A DNA stretch of 64,000 bases from Christensenella sp. UBA2853 (GTDB lineage Bacteria; Bacillota; Clostridia; Christensenellales; Aristaeellaceae), in assembly GCA_002350845.1 (NCBI GenBank), contig DEFL01000019.1, forward strand, positions 43,496-107,495. Direction: 5' to 3'. The translations under genes were made by a program, and so were the position numbers. The first letter of the stretch is position 1, and every line of letters starts with the position of its first letter. Of the stretch, positions 1 through 9,269 are shown piece after piece. Below the pieces are notes generated by a model. It made no database searches. It saw only the letters and a list, made by a program, of their open reading frames with translations, and was not told the DNA's origin.

Positions 1-800
1 TAATCAATGGAATAGACATCCCCGACCCGGTCACGCCAGGCCACGGCCAGTTTGACATCCTTTCCGATGCGCACGCCTTCCAGTTCAAGCTGTGTGGCAT
101 TGGTCCTGTAGGCAAGGTCCGGCGTATTGTTTTCGCCGGAAAGATGGCCGATGACGAAATTGGAGCACCCGGTTTCGATGAATTCCGTCAGGCATCTTGC
201 GCAGTCCTGATTGCTCAGATGCCCTCTGCGGCCCTCAATCCTCTGCTTGAGCGCATACCGATAGTGTTCATTGGCATGCAGCAGATCCGGATCATAGTTG
301 CTTTCCAGAAGAATCAGGTTGCTTCCTGAAACGGAGCTCTTCACTTTCTCCGACATGTATCCCAGATCCGTCACAATGCTCACCGAATGGTTTCCGCCCC
401 ACAGACGGAATGCACAGGGATCTGCCGCGTCATGGGAAATCCGGAAGGAATCAATGCCCAGGTTCCGGATATAGAAATCCTCCCCGATCACAAACTCTCT
501 CTTCAGGCCGTCCGGAATTCTTCCGATCCCGGATGGCATCGCATTCCAGGTCTCATGGGTGGCATAGATCGGGATATTATAGCGTCTGGCCATGACACCG
601 ATTCCCGCCACATGATCATGATGCTCATGGGTGACAAGAATGGCGTCCAGATCAGCCGCTTTCTCCCCGACAAACCGCATGGCCTCATCGATCTGGATAC
701 CGCTTTTCCCGCAGTCCACGAGAATCCTGGTGTCCCGGTACACGACCAGGCTTGCGTTTCCGCTTGAACCCGAGTAAAGCGGACAGAATGTCATCTGCAT
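1..800 (-). CDS. MBL-fold metallohydrolase, WalJ/YycJ-like (3' end at window edge)
   Basis: Predicted metallo-beta-lactamase-fold hydrolase of the WalJ/YycJ group, which is probably a nuclease-like enzyme. Reading leftwards from the ATG at 800, the protein opens with MQMTFCPLYSGSSGNA, the usual SGSSGN start of this family. The metal-binding motif THEHHDH follows at about residues 56-62. About 266 codons are visible and the last two bases of the window read TA on this strand, so the stop may be the very next base; family members are about 260-270 residues. It begins 14 bases after licD and is the last visible gene of the parA-led operon. In Bacillus subtilis the homologue sits in the walRK operon near the origin. 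The fold is certain; the substrate is not known. Confidence 0.85.
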   Translation of the reverse strand, partial: MQMTFCPLYSGSSGNASLVVYRDTRILVDCGKSGIQIDEAMRFVGEKAADLDAILVTHEHHDHVAGIGVMARRYNIPIYATHETWNAMPSGIGRIPDGLKREFVIGEDFYIRNLGIDSFRISHDAADPCAFRLWGGNHSVSIVTDLGYMSEKVKSSVSGSNLILLESNYDPDLLHANEHYRYALKQRIEGRRGHLSNQDCARCLTEFIETGCSNFVIGHLSGENNTPDLAYRTNATQLELEGVRIGKDVKLAVAWRDRVGDVYSID

Positions 801-814
801 ATGGTTTTTTCCTC

Positions 815-1561
815 TCAGATATCCAGATGTTTGGCGACTCTCTCGTTTTCAGGCGGAGGCGTCATATAATCCGGCCCAAAGAGGATGGTCAGCACTTCAT
901 CATAGCGTTCCGGAATCAGGCACTGCAGGTGCTCAAAAGGCGCCTTGATCTTCCGTTCAAACTGTTCCGGATGCCAGATATGCATCATCAGTTCAAATGC
1001 ACCGTTGGACATGCAAAGATCGTTGCCCGTGGTGTACATCTTTGAGATCTTTTCATAGCGCTGTGTCTTCCACTGTGTGGTAAACGGCAGCCCCATCAGA
1101 TGCGTTGCCCGCAGCAGAATCCGGTTTTTCAGAGAAAAGCGCGAATAATCCACATCATGCTTGAGCATGCCCTGCAGCAGATGCAGGCGGAGGAACCACC
1201 ACTTCCTGCGGATGCCTTCCGGAGGAACATGGTCCAGAATGAACAGATCCGTCCAGGCTGCTGCCTTCGCGGGATCCCGGTTCATAATGCGCGGAGTCCA
1301 TGTGTTGAGGTACGTCAGTTCAAAGCGCTGGTCACATTCCTTCGGGTAAACCTTGCGCAGGCGCTCAAACTCCTCACGTGTAATGAGAATATCCACATCA
1401 TCATCCCACGGAATAAATCCCTTGTGGCGGACAGCACCCAGAAGGGTTCCGCACATGAGATTGTATTCAATATGATGGCGCTCACACACCTTGATCAGAT
1501 CATCCAGCTGCTCAAGAAGTTCCGCATGGATCTCCTCAAGCGTCAGTTCCACCTTTGGCAT
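815..1561 (-). CDS. LicD family phosphotransferase
   Basis: A 248-residue LicD-family protein. The hallmark block at residues 38-58 contains GTLLGAVRHKGFIPWDDD, with the acidic DDDVD cluster expected to bind the metal. Characterised members move phosphocholine or other phospho-substituents onto surface glycans such as teichoic acids or capsule. AAAGGA lies upstream of the ATG. The gene follows the transketolase pair by 16 bases and precedes the MBL gene by 14, so it is probably cotranscribed with the sugar transferase upstream. The donor and acceptor cannot be read from sequence; decoration of a cell-surface polymer is inferred from the family and neighbours. Confidence 0.88.
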   Translation of the reverse strand: MPKVELTLEEIHAELLEQLDDLIKVCERHHIEYNLMCGTLLGAVRHKGFIPWDDDVDILITREEFERLRKVYPKECDQRFELTYLNTWTPRIMNRDPAKAAAWTDLFILDHVPPEGIRRKWWFLRLHLLQGMLKHDVDYSRFSLKNRILLRATHLMGLPFTTQWKTQRYEKISKMYTTGNDLCMSNGAFELMMHIWHPEQFERKIKAPFEHLQCLIPERYDEVLTILFGPDYMTPPPENERVAKHLDI

Positions 1562-1577
1562 ACTCTCGTCCTTTCTC

Positions 1578-2501
1578 TTATGCCTTCAGCCAGGCCATCG
1601 TTCGCTCACAGATGGCGCGGTCATCCATTTGATAGCAGCCGCGAAGGTACTGCTGTGTTCCGACAATCGTGGAATAGGTATCCTCCATGCCGATGCGGTG
1701 CACCACCGCTCCCGTGCCCGCTTCCATGGCGACCTCGCAGACAGCGGAACCAAAGCCGCCCACAATCGTGTGCTCTTCCACTGTCACGAGATGCGAAAAG
1801 CGCGTGCACAGTTCGATAATCTTTTCCCGGTCAATGGGCTTGACGCAGGGGAAGGAAACCACTTCGGCTGAGATGCCTTTATCGGCAAGCATCTGTGCCG
1901 CGGACACCGTCTGCGTCAGAATGCCGCCGGATGAAAGAATGGCGACATCCTTTCCTTCGCGCAGCGTCAGCGCCTGCGGCATTTTCCAGCCTGTCACCGG
2001 CGCTTCATGGAGGGTCGGCTCTCCGCCGCGTCCCAAGCGCAGATAGCAGGTGCCGGGAGTTTTCATCATTTCAGGGACCACTGCTTCCACTTCAACGGGG
2101 TCTCCCGGAGCAAACACGGTGACGCCCGGAAGTGCCCGGAGTACCGCAATATCCTCTGTGGCATGATGGCTCATGCCGAGCGAGCCGTAGACAAACCCGC
2201 CGCCCACGCACACGATCTTGACATTGGCGTCATGATAGGCGCAGTCATTGCGGATCTGTTCAAGACACCTGAGGGTCGGAAAATTGCCGATGGAATAGGT
2301 GATCACGGTTCTTCCTGTCATGGAAAGCCCCGCGGCCATGCTCGTCATGGCCTGCTCGGCAATGCCGGCATTGACAAACTGATCCGGATAGGTTTCCCAG
2401 AAGGGTTTCAGCACGCCGAACCCCAGGTCACCGGTGATCAGCACGAGCCGCCTGTCGTCCGCCGCCAGACGCATCAGAGCCCTTACAAATGCATCTCTCA
2501 T
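1578..2501 (-). CDS. Transketolase C-terminal subunit (split transketolase)
   Basis: A 307-residue protein equal to the pyrimidine-binding and C-terminal domains of transketolase. The invariant catalytic glutamate that activates thiamine diphosphate sits in NAGIAEQAM, about residue 49. A C-terminal transketolase domain follows from about residue 185. The start overlaps the stop of the N-terminal subunit gene by four bases (ATGA at 2498-2501), so the two are translationally coupled and should form one enzyme. Split transketolases are common in Clostridia and archaea, but next to licD and a sugar transferase this pair may supply a special sugar precursor rather than the general pentose phosphate pathway. 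Confidence 0.9.
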   Translation of the reverse strand: MRDAFVRALMRLAADDRRLVLITGDLGFGVLKPFWETYPDQFVNAGIAEQAMTSMAAGLSMTGRTVITYSIGNFPTLRCLEQIRNDCAYHDANVKIVCVGGGFVYGSLGMSHHATEDIAVLRALPGVTVFAPGDPVEVEAVVPEMMKTPGTCYLRLGRGGEPTLHEAPVTGWKMPQALTLREGKDVAILSSGGILTQTVSAAQMLADKGISAEVVSFPCVKPIDREKIIELCTRFSHLVTVEEHTIVGGFGSAVCEVAMEAGTGAVVHRIGMEDTYSTIVGTQQYLRGCYQMDDRAICERTMAWLKA

Positions 2502-3382
2502 GGTCTCTGCGCCTCCAGTTCCAGGCGTGCAGCCTCATATTCTTCACCCTGCGGTGTTCTGTAATGCCAGAGAATATCATTCTCCATAAAGCTGACGCCT
2601 TTCCCCTTGACGGTGTCAGCAATGATGACAGACGGGCTGCCTTTGTGCTCCAGCGCCTTTCTGAAAGCCTCTTCCAGGACATGCACGTCATGCCCGTCCA
2701 CGCGCTGCACATACCAGCCGAAGGCTGCCCATTTATCGTCGAACGGTTCCAGGCGGATCGTATTTTCACAGAAATCAAGGGACTGCATATGATTGTGGTC
2801 CACCACAGCGATCAGGTGATCCAGACCAAAGTGATTGGCCTCCAGGGCCGCTTCCCACACACTGCCCTCGTCGCATTCCCCATCGCCCAGCACCACAAAG
2901 GTGTGCCAGTCCCGGCCGTCCATTTTGGCTCCGAGCGCCATGCCCGTGCCGACGGCCAGACCGTGACCGAGCGAGCCTGTGGAGAACTCCACGCCGGGCA
3001 CGCCCCGATGGGATACATGCCCGGAGAGATGCGATCCGTTGGCATAATGCTGTCTCAGCTCTTCAACCGGAAAAAATCCGCGCTCGGCAAGCGCTGCATA
3101 AACGGCAGCGCCGGCATGCCCCTTGGAGAGGATCAGGCGGTCCCTGTTCTCCATGGCCGGATCGGCGGGATTCACGTTGAGAATGCGTGTATACAGCACA
3201 GCCATGATTTCAGCCACAGAAAAAATGGCTCCGATGTGGCTGCCACGGCTGATATGAGTCATTTCCAGTCCATGACGGCGAATGAGCCATGCAAGCACTT
3301 CAGGATCCGACGCATCGGGCTCCCCGGGAAGGAAACCTGCATGAACCCACTGTGTATATGTCATCCCATCCCGGTATTCCAT
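2498..3382 (-). CDS. Transketolase N-terminal subunit (split transketolase)
   Basis: A 294-residue thiamine-diphosphate-binding half of transketolase. The ThDP motif starts with GDGECDEG at about residue 166 and ends near N197; SKGHAGAAVYA near residue 86 is also typical. The reading frame is open upstream to 3511, but the ATG at 3382 is chosen because GGAAGGTGAAAGT precedes it and the homology starts there. The stop of the sugar transferase is five bases away. Together with the next gene it forms a complete transketolase that transfers two-carbon ketol units between sugar phosphates. Confidence 0.9.
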   Translation of the reverse strand: MEYRDGMTYTQWVHAGFLPGEPDASDPEVLAWLIRRHGLEMTHISRGSHIGAIFSVAEIMAVLYTRILNVNPADPAMENRDRLILSKGHAGAAVYAALAERGFFPVEELRQHYANGSHLSGHVSHRGVPGVEFSTGSLGHGLAVGTGMALGAKMDGRDWHTFVVLGDGECDEGSVWEAALEANHFGLDHLIAVVDHNHMQSLDFCENTIRLEPFDDKWAAFGWYVQRVDGHDVHVLEEAFRKALEHKGSPSVIIADTVKGKGVSFMENDILWHYRTPQGEEYEAARLELEAQRP

Positions 3383-3386
3383 ACTT

Positions 3387-4097
3387 TCACCTTCCGTCTG
3401 CTTTGCCTTTTGCCCTGCCTTCATCGGCCATTTTCTTGGCCTTGCCGAATACACCGCCGATGGTTTCCAGCAGAAGCCTGACATCCAGTCCGAAGGACTG
3501 GTTCTTTGCATATTCCACTCTCAGGCGGTTTTTCTCGGGAAGAATGTACTTCTCGTAGTTTTCCACCGGGTTCTCCGTCCCGACAATCTCGTCCTGCGCG
3601 ATAAACACGATGCTGGACCGGTCTGTAATCCCCGGGCGCACCCAGAGAATGCACTGTTCCTCCTCAGTATACGCATTCGTATACAGCAGAAGCTCCGGAC
3701 GCGGGCCGACAAAGGACATATCGCCCTTGATGATATTCAGCAGCTGCGGAAGCTCGTCGAGCTTCAGGCGGCGCATGACTTTTCCGGCGCGTGTGACGCG
3801 GCTGTCATTGAGCGCGGTGCATCCGCCTGTTTTGTCCGCGCCGACCACCATGGAGCGGAATTTGAGGATCTGAAAGGTGCGGTTGTGATATCCGCCCCGC
3901 GGTGCCTTGTAGAAAACCGGACCCTTTGAGTCAAGTTTCACCCACAGCGCAAGGGGCAGCATAATCAGCGCACCGGGAATCATCAGAATCAGGGCAAGCA
4001 GCAGATCAAGAATCCGTTTGACCACGTGGCTGTAGAACGGATGTGACAGGGGACCGTCCCAGTACGGAAGTGATTCCGTTGTTTGTTGTTTCTGCAT
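3387..4097 (-). CDS. Undecaprenyl-phosphate sugar phosphotransferase (bacterial sugar transferase family)
   Basis: A 236-residue initiating glycosyl-1-phosphate transferase of the WbaP/EpsL type. It joins a sugar-1-phosphate to undecaprenyl phosphate on the inner membrane face, the first step of a polysaccharide repeat unit. One hydrophobic segment near residues 27-50 anchors it. Family motifs follow in order: KRILDLLLA, KGPVFYK, FQILKFRSM, DELPQLLNIIKGDMSFVGPR. The ATG at 4097 is preferred over a TTG at 4106 because AGAGG lies nine bases before it. It sits between parB and the transketolase genes. The sugar specificity is unknown. Confidence 0.9.
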   Translation of the reverse strand: MQKQQTTESLPYWDGPLSHPFYSHVVKRILDLLLALILMIPGALIMLPLALWVKLDSKGPVFYKAPRGGYHNRTFQILKFRSMVVGADKTGGCTALNDSRVTRAGKVMRRLKLDELPQLLNIIKGDMSFVGPRPELLLYTNAYTEEEQCILWVRPGITDRSSIVFIAQDEIVGTENPVENYEKYILPEKNRLRVEYAKNQSFGLDVRLLLETIGGVFGKAKKMADEGRAKGKADGR

Positions 4098-4119
4098 TCT
4101 ATTCAACCTCTTCTGATCT

Positions 4120-4134
4120 GAACCGCATCGGTTC
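4120..4134 (-). repeat. Small inverted repeat between parB and the sugar transferase
   Basis: GAACCG-cat-CGGTTC is a perfect six-base inverted repeat in the 40-base gap after parB. There is no T run, so it is not a clear terminator. It could be an RNA processing or stability hairpin, or chance. Confidence 0.35.
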
Positions 4135-4137
4135 TGC

Positions 4138-5013
4138 TTAGTCTTCCTGGCTGATCAGCTTCTCGAGCAGTTCATTGACATGCTCCAGCTCATCCCTTGT
4201 ATAGTACTGCAGAATGATTCTTCCCCGGGTATCGGAGCCCTTGAGCATGACACGCACGCCCATGGCTTCGCGCAGGCGTGTTTCCAGCTGGCTCAGTTCG
4301 CTGGAGAGTGTTTCTGTTTCTGACCGGGACCGTTTCCTCGGCTTTTCCTCCCGGGTCATGGCTGCAATTTCTTCCAGCTGACGGACTGAATACCCTTTGC
4401 TGACGGTTTCATCTGCCAGCTGACGCTGTCTCTCGACATCATCCAGTCCGGCCAGTACGCGGGCATGCCCTGCGCTGAGGACACCTTCCCGGATCAGATC
4501 ACAGACAGAGGAAGGAAGTGTCAGCAGTCGAAGCAGGTTGGCGACAGCCGGACGGGATTTGCCCAGACGCTTGGCCACTTCTTCCTGCGTGAAATCGCAC
4601 TGATCCATCAGCTGACGGATGCCCTGGGCAACTTCCAGCGGATTGAGATCCTCACGCTGGAGGTTTTCAATGAGGGCAACCTCCATCTGCTGGGTTTTGT
4701 CCATTTCCCGGATCAGGCAGGGAACCTCTGTGAGGCCTGCTTCCCTGGCTGCGCGCCAGCGGCGCTCACCAGCCACAATGGTAAACCGATCCTTATTCCC
4801 CTTCACAACCAGGATCGGCTGGAGAATGCCCTGGGTCGAAATGGATTGCGCCAGAAGAGAAATGCTCTCCTGAGAAAACGCTTTTCTCGGCTGATCCAGA
4901 TTGGGATCAATCCGTCCGATGTCAATCATCTGTACACCGGTCAAATCCTGACTTTCATCCTCCGGCAGCAGCGCGTCCAGCCCTCTGCCTAATCCATGCG
5001 CCTTTTTCGGCAT
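4138..5013 (-). CDS. parB: ParB/Spo0J family chromosome partition protein
   Basis: A 291-residue ParB protein. It starts with the typical KKAHGLGRGLDALL. The CTP-binding region contains GERRWRAAREAG at about residue 81, followed by ENLQREDLNPLEVA. The helix-turn-helix that reads parS is TQEEVAKRLGKSRPAVANLL near residue 141, and a C-terminal dimer domain ends the protein. GGAGGGG precedes the ATG. It lies 35 bases after parA. ParB loads at parS as a CTP-dependent clamp and works with ParA in origin segregation. I found no 16-base TGTTTCACGTGAAACA parS copy in the window. Confidence 0.96.
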   Translation of the reverse strand: MPKKAHGLGRGLDALLPEDESQDLTGVQMIDIGRIDPNLDQPRKAFSQESISLLAQSISTQGILQPILVVKGNKDRFTIVAGERRWRAAREAGLTEVPCLIREMDKTQQMEVALIENLQREDLNPLEVAQGIRQLMDQCDFTQEEVAKRLGKSRPAVANLLRLLTLPSSVCDLIREGVLSAGHARVLAGLDDVERQRQLADETVSKGYSVRQLEEIAAMTREEKPRKRSRSETETLSSELSQLETRLREAMGVRVMLKGSDTRGRIILQYYTRDELEHVNELLEKLISQED

Positions 5014-5048
5014 TTTGTTTCCCCTCCGGCTGCGGTATTACCCGCTGA

Positions 5049-5825
5049 TCAATGCTTTTTGACTTTCTTCCCGTTGCGCTTGAGGACTTCCTCACCCAGT
5101 GCCCGATAGGCAACGGCCCCCGCTGACCGGGGATCATAGATATGAATCGGCTCCCCATGGCTCGGAGCCTCACCGAGGCGCACAGAGCGGGGAATCGTGA
5201 CAGGATACACCTGTTTTTTGAAATGCTTTTTGACCTGATCCACAACCTGCAGTCCAAGGTTCGTGCGTCCATCCAGCATGGTCAGCAGAATGCCTTCCAC
5301 GATCAGGTTTGTATTGATGGACCTGCGGACACGGGAGATCGTATTCATGAGGCTGGTCACGCCTTCCAGCGCATAATACTCGCACTGGATCGGAATGAGC
5401 ACGGAGTCCGCGGCAGCCAGCGCGTTGAGGGTCAGCAGGCCGAGCGACGGAGGGCAGTCGATCACAATGAAATCATAGCGGTCCTTGTACGGCTCCAGTG
5501 CTTTTTTCAGCTGATATTCCCGGTCTTCCTCATCCACCAGTTCCAGCTCCGCACCGGCCAGACGGATATCTGCTCCTGCCACATCCAGGCGGTCCCACTG
5601 GGTATGCTCAATGCAGCGGCCCATGTCCGCGTTCCCCACCAGAACCTCATAAATGCTGTTTTCCCCGGCTTCCATGCCCAGGCCGGACGTTGCATTTCCC
5701 TGGGGGTCCAGGTCCACCATCAGCGTTTTCTGTCCAAGGTCCGCAAGAATAGCGGACAGATTGACCGTCGTTGTGGTTTTGCCCACACCGCCTTTTTGAT
5801 TGGTTACCGCAATCGTCTTTCCCAC
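5049..5825 (-). CDS. parA: ParA/Soj family ATPase
   Basis: A 258-residue Walker-type ParA ATPase, partner of ParB. The deviant Walker A motif KGGVGKTTT is at residues 10-18, and VDLDPQGNATSGLG and IDCPPSLGLLTLNAL follow. The GTG at 5825 is chosen over an ATG at 5837: ATGGTGAT just before it fits the anti-Shine-Dalgarno sequence well, and the resulting MGKTIAVTNQKGG aligns with B. subtilis Soj from its first residue. A sigma-A promoter at 5874-5901 lies just upstream, so parA is the first gene of the leftward operon. Confidence 0.95.
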   Translation of the reverse strand: MGKTIAVTNQKGGVGKTTTTVNLSAILADLGQKTLMVDLDPQGNATSGLGMEAGENSIYEVLVGNADMGRCIEHTQWDRLDVAGADIRLAGAELELVDEEDREYQLKKALEPYKDRYDFIVIDCPPSLGLLTLNALAAADSVLIPIQCEYYALEGVTSLMNTISRVRRSINTNLIVEGILLTMLDGRTNLGLQVVDQVKKHFKKQVYPVTIPRSVRLGEAPSHGEPIHIYDPRSAGAVAYRALGEEVLKRNGKKVKKH

Positions 5826-5873
5826 AGCAATCACCATCCCGGTTTACAGCTTCGCACACTTGTACATTTTCCT

Positions 5874-5901
5874 ATTATATCAGTTTTCAGGGGCTTGTAA
5901 A
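5874..5901 (-). promoter_or_regulatory. Sigma-A promoter for the parA operon
   Basis: Read on the minus strand: TTTACA (-35), 16-base spacer, TATAAT (-10), about 50 bases before the parA start. Confidence 0.75.
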
Positions 5902-5975
5902 GTGCACGGGCGCCTGCCGGGGATGCCCATGGGATCAGCATTTCCTGCCCCCTGCGTTCTGTTCGTCCATGCGCA

Positions 5976-6010
5976 AAAGCAGGGCTCCGCTGCATGCAGA
6001 GCCCTGCTTT
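5976..6010 (-). terminator. Terminator after the GH38 gene
   Basis: AAAGCAGGGCTC and its exact complement form a 12-base stem with an 11-base loop, 18 bases past the GH38 stop. The minus-strand 3' side ends in CTGCTTTTGCG, a short T run. It separates the GH38 gene from the parA promoter. Confidence 0.75.
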
Positions 6011-6027
6011 CGCTGATGCTTTTTCCA

Positions 6028-9000
6028 TTATCGTTGTGGTTCCTGCACAGCCCGGAATGTCCGGATCTGGAACGGGCGAAAAGTCAGACGGAAGTCCTTT
6101 CCCTCCATCCTGCAGCCCTCTTCCTCCTCGGAGAGGCCGCACTCCGTCATCACCCGGTATTCAGGCAGCTGAAGATGGGCACTGCAGCTTCTCCCATACG
6201 GTTCATAGAGGCGGAGAATCTGTCCGTTTCCGTCCTCTGCCGGTTTCACGGTCTCAAGCACTGCGCCTTCCGCCCGGATGCCTTCCTTTTCTGTGCATCG
6301 GCCCTTCAGTATAACCGGCGGCTGATTGAAAGCATAAGCCGCCCGAACGGTGCCGCTGTCGGCAAATGTGCCCGAATAAGGAAGCAGGGCAAAGGAAAGA
6401 CTGTGCTCCCCGCGGTCACATGCGGGAGCCGGAACCAGCGGGGCCCTGAGCAGCGTCAGCGCCATCTCAGCCCGGTCACAGCTGATGCCGTAGATGCCGT
6501 CATTGAGCAGGGACAGCCCCCTGCCTTCATCGTGCAGGGCAGTATACCTCTGCTGGCAGACCTCATACTGTGCCGCAGCTCCTGCGTCCGAGCGATGCGC
6601 CGGCCGGCGGATGGATCCAAACTGGATCTCATGCACAGCATCCCTGCAGAGAATATTTGTATGGAAATGCACTTTCAGCATTCTGTGCCGCTCATGCCAG
6701 GAGATGGCTGTGCGGAAGACCAGCATGCGGGACGACGCTTCCAGGGAGATGGTCTGGACAGAAGTGCTGCCGGAAAATGCGCGCTCCACCGTGACTTCTG
6801 CGCGCTGCGGTGTGTTGAGTGTCAGGGCTGCATGCGTCCGGAATGCATCCCGGCAGCGATCTTCTGCCGCATCCCGGCTCATTTCCCATGCATCGTAGAC
6901 CGGCTCAACCTGCCTGTAGAGCTGCCAGTCGTTCAGTCCCTCTGCCCCGGCAAACTCCTGCCCATCTTCAAGCGTGACGAGAGAGGCCACACGACCGTCG
7001 GGAGTAATGCGTGCGCGCAGCCATGCATTGCTCAGTTCAAACCCTGTTTCTGTCACAGCGGCCTTCACATCCCCGGGGCACTCCGTCTCTTCACAGTTCA
7101 CAGCTCCGCCTGCGGGGAGAGTCTGGTAGACCTGCCGCCCGTCCGGCAGGCGGACCCATCCGGTCACCGGCCACGGAAGCGGATTAAACAGCGTATAGCC
7201 GTCCTCTTCCTGACGGACCCGGAATCCGCTGCTGATCAGCTGTTCCCGCACCTGTGTCATCTTCTCGATCTGACACCGGAACGCCTCAGTCTGTTCCCTG
7301 TGCACCCGTTCAATGCATACGCCGGCCGCGATGTCATGGAACTGATGGAACAGGAGCACTTCCCACGCCTCTCGCACAGACTCCCTGAATTCTGCCTGAA
7401 CCCCGGGATCAGCGGACGAGAGCAGCATTTCCACATCGTGCAGCAGCTCCTGAAGCCTGCGCATCATGGTCTTGGCGCGTCTCTGTGCTGTATAGGTTCC
7501 CCTGTGCCACTGCAGATACAGTTCCCCGACCCAGCGGTGGGACTGTGCACTGCCGCGTGACAGTTCAAAGTATTCCTGAAGGCTTCCGTAGCGGGAGCGC
7601 GGAAGACCCTCCAGGTCTTCCAGTCTGGACGCCATTTCCACCAGATCCCGGGTTGCTCCGCCTCCCCCGTCCCCGTATCCGAACGGATAAAGCAGCGTGT
7701 CAATGGCATCCCGCTGCGTTCTGTCGGTCTCCCACCGGCGGGCAAAGGATGCCGGATCAACCACAGCATTACTTTTAAAGAAGGAAAGCGCCTGGACCTC
7801 GCTCCCGTCAATTCCTTCCCAGATAAAGTTCTGATACGGAAAACGGGGATATTCAGGGTCAGCGCGCAGCAGTTTCTGCGTGGCAAAATACGGAATGCCG
7901 AATCCTCTGAGCAATTGAGGCAGCGCTCCGGAAAAACCGAAGGTATCCGGCTGCCAGGCGACGCGGCTCTCCACGCCGAACTCCTCCCGGAACCAGCGTT
8001 TTCCCCACATCAGCTGCCGCACAAGGCTCTCGCCTGATGGCAGATTGGTGTCACACTCCACATAAAATGCGCCGTCCGGAATGATCTGTCCGCGCCGGAA
8101 TGCCTCCAGAAGAGATGCCCACTGGGCTGGCGCATGCTGCCTGAGCATTTCCAGCAGAGCAGGCTCACAGGCCAGAAAGCGGTACTCCGGGTATTCCTCC
8201 ATCAGGGCGAGCTGATTGCCATAAGTTCTCTGTACCTTGCGGATCGTCTCCTCCACCGGCCATAGCCATCCAAGATCGATGTGCGACTGCCCGATGAGCA
8301 GATACAGCGGGGCCGTCGTGCCGTTATGGCAGGCCATGGCCGGGGCAAGCACTGCTCTTGCTTCCCGGAAAGTGCGGTTTCTCTCCTCCATCGGAAGCTC
8401 GAAATCCACAATATGTGTCCATTGATCCAGAGCTTCTGCCACCTTCATGGCGCGAAGACTGGTTTCAGGAAGAACCTCCAGCAGTCCGCACAGCGCTTCC
8501 ACATCCAGGAAAAGCTGATACGCATCCTCATTCCAGCACTCGACTGTACTCGCCGCAATCACGCACTGCGCATCCGGGACTTCAGGAAGCGGTTTTCTCT
8601 CCGGCGGACATGGGCCCAGGCTTTCCAGTCTCGCGCCGTGGCCGGCATAGGCTTCAACGGCCAGATGGAATTGCTGGTGCGCCTGCACGCTGCGGGACAG
8701 CGTCACATACGCATGCTCCCGGTCAATGGAGCCTTCGCACTGCCCGTTGACATGGACAAGCTGTTCCGCACCGAGCCCAGGGCGAAGAATCAGCCGCTGT
8801 CCGGCTAAGCTTTCCGGGATCTCGACATCCGCAAAAAACCATCCGTACTCCCAGCATGCGCCCCATGCCGTTCCGGGAGGAAACGGTGTTCTGTCGTGCT
8901 GTTCCGCCTCCTCGCGCGTCAGCCTCTCCATTGTGACAAAGCCTTCAAACGCCAAACGGATGACGGGAACATACAGATGCCTTTTCAGTTCCGTCCGCCA

Positions 9001-9042
9001 GGCCTTCAGCCGCTGCAGCTGCTGCCTTCCCATGACTGCCAT
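6028..9042 (-). CDS. Alpha-mannosidase, GH38 family
   Basis: A 1004-residue GH38 enzyme expected to release alpha-linked mannose from glycans by a retaining, metal-dependent mechanism. An N-terminal beta domain occupies roughly residues 20-230. The catalytic barrel follows: GQSHIDLGWLWP carries metal ligands H254 and D256, WQPDTFGFSGALPQLL carries the nucleophile D366 (also a metal ligand), and FHQFHDIAAG near 565-573 gives a further histidine. The helical middle domain and C-terminal beta domains reach the end. There is no signal peptide, so it should be cytoplasmic and act on imported oligosaccharides. It has its own promoter and terminator and stands alone between parA and the divergent FecR gene. 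Confidence 0.93.
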   Translation of the reverse strand: MAVMGRQQLQRLKAWRTELKRHLYVPVIRLAFEGFVTMERLTREEAEQHDRTPFPPGTAWGACWEYGWFFADVEIPESLAGQRLILRPGLGAEQLVHVNGQCEGSIDREHAYVTLSRSVQAHQQFHLAVEAYAGHGARLESLGPCPPERKPLPEVPDAQCVIAASTVECWNEDAYQLFLDVEALCGLLEVLPETSLRAMKVAEALDQWTHIVDFELPMEERNRTFREARAVLAPAMACHNGTTAPLYLLIGQSHIDLGWLWPVEETIRKVQRTYGNQLALMEEYPEYRFLACEPALLEMLRQHAPAQWASLLEAFRRGQIIPDGAFYVECDTNLPSGESLVRQLMWGKRWFREEFGVESRVAWQPDTFGFSGALPQLLRGFGIPYFATQKLLRADPEYPRFPYQNFIWEGIDGSEVQALSFFKSNAVVDPASFARRWETDRTQRDAIDTLLYPFGYGDGGGGATRDLVEMASRLEDLEGLPRSRYGSLQEYFELSRGSAQSHRWVGELYLQWHRGTYTAQRRAKTMMRRLQELLHDVEMLLSSADPGVQAEFRESVREAWEVLLFHQFHDIAAGVCIERVHREQTEAFRCQIEKMTQVREQLISSGFRVRQEEDGYTLFNPLPWPVTGWVRLPDGRQVYQTLPAGGAVNCEETECPGDVKAAVTETGFELSNAWLRARITPDGRVASLVTLEDGQEFAGAEGLNDWQLYRQVEPVYDAWEMSRDAAEDRCRDAFRTHAALTLNTPQRAEVTVERAFSGSTSVQTISLEASSRMLVFRTAISWHERHRMLKVHFHTNILCRDAVHEIQFGSIRRPAHRSDAGAAAQYEVCQQRYTALHDEGRGLSLLNDGIYGISCDRAEMALTLLRAPLVPAPACDRGEHSLSFALLPYSGTFADSGTVRAAYAFNQPPVILKGRCTEKEGIRAEGAVLETVKPAEDGNGQILRLYEPYGRSCSAHLQLPEYRVMTECGLSEEEEGCRMEGKDFRLTFRPFQIRTFRAVQEPQR

Positions 9043-9083
9043 GTCCTGTTCTTCCTCTCTGTAACGTTCTGTCTTTGCCTGTC

Positions 9084-9112
9084 ATTGTATGAAAATAGCC
9101 CATAAAAGTAAA
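9084..9112 (-). promoter_or_regulatory. Sigma-A promoter for the GH38 gene
   Basis: Minus strand: TTTACT, 17-base spacer, TACAAT, about 42 bases before the ATG at 9042. GAGAGGAAG is the ribosome site. Confidence 0.7.
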
Positions 9113-9269
9113 TACCTGCCGGGTACAGCACTTTTCTCCATCCGGGATCGGTCCGAAATCCGGCCGGAATCTGTATTTTTTCTGTACTCTTCCTCTTCCG
9201 TTTCACCCTCTTTCGGCAAAACCTTTTCCTCTCTCCGAACGTCCCTTCCGGCCGTTTTTTTTCATGCTC

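Noticed and set aside
4107..5900. parS sites near parAB
   Set aside because: No sequence close to TGTTTCACGTGAAACA was found in or around the genes.
5800..7560. A 586-codon plus-strand frame opposite GH38
   Set aside because: Runs through the parA promoter and the terminator and is antisense to a well-conserved glycosidase.
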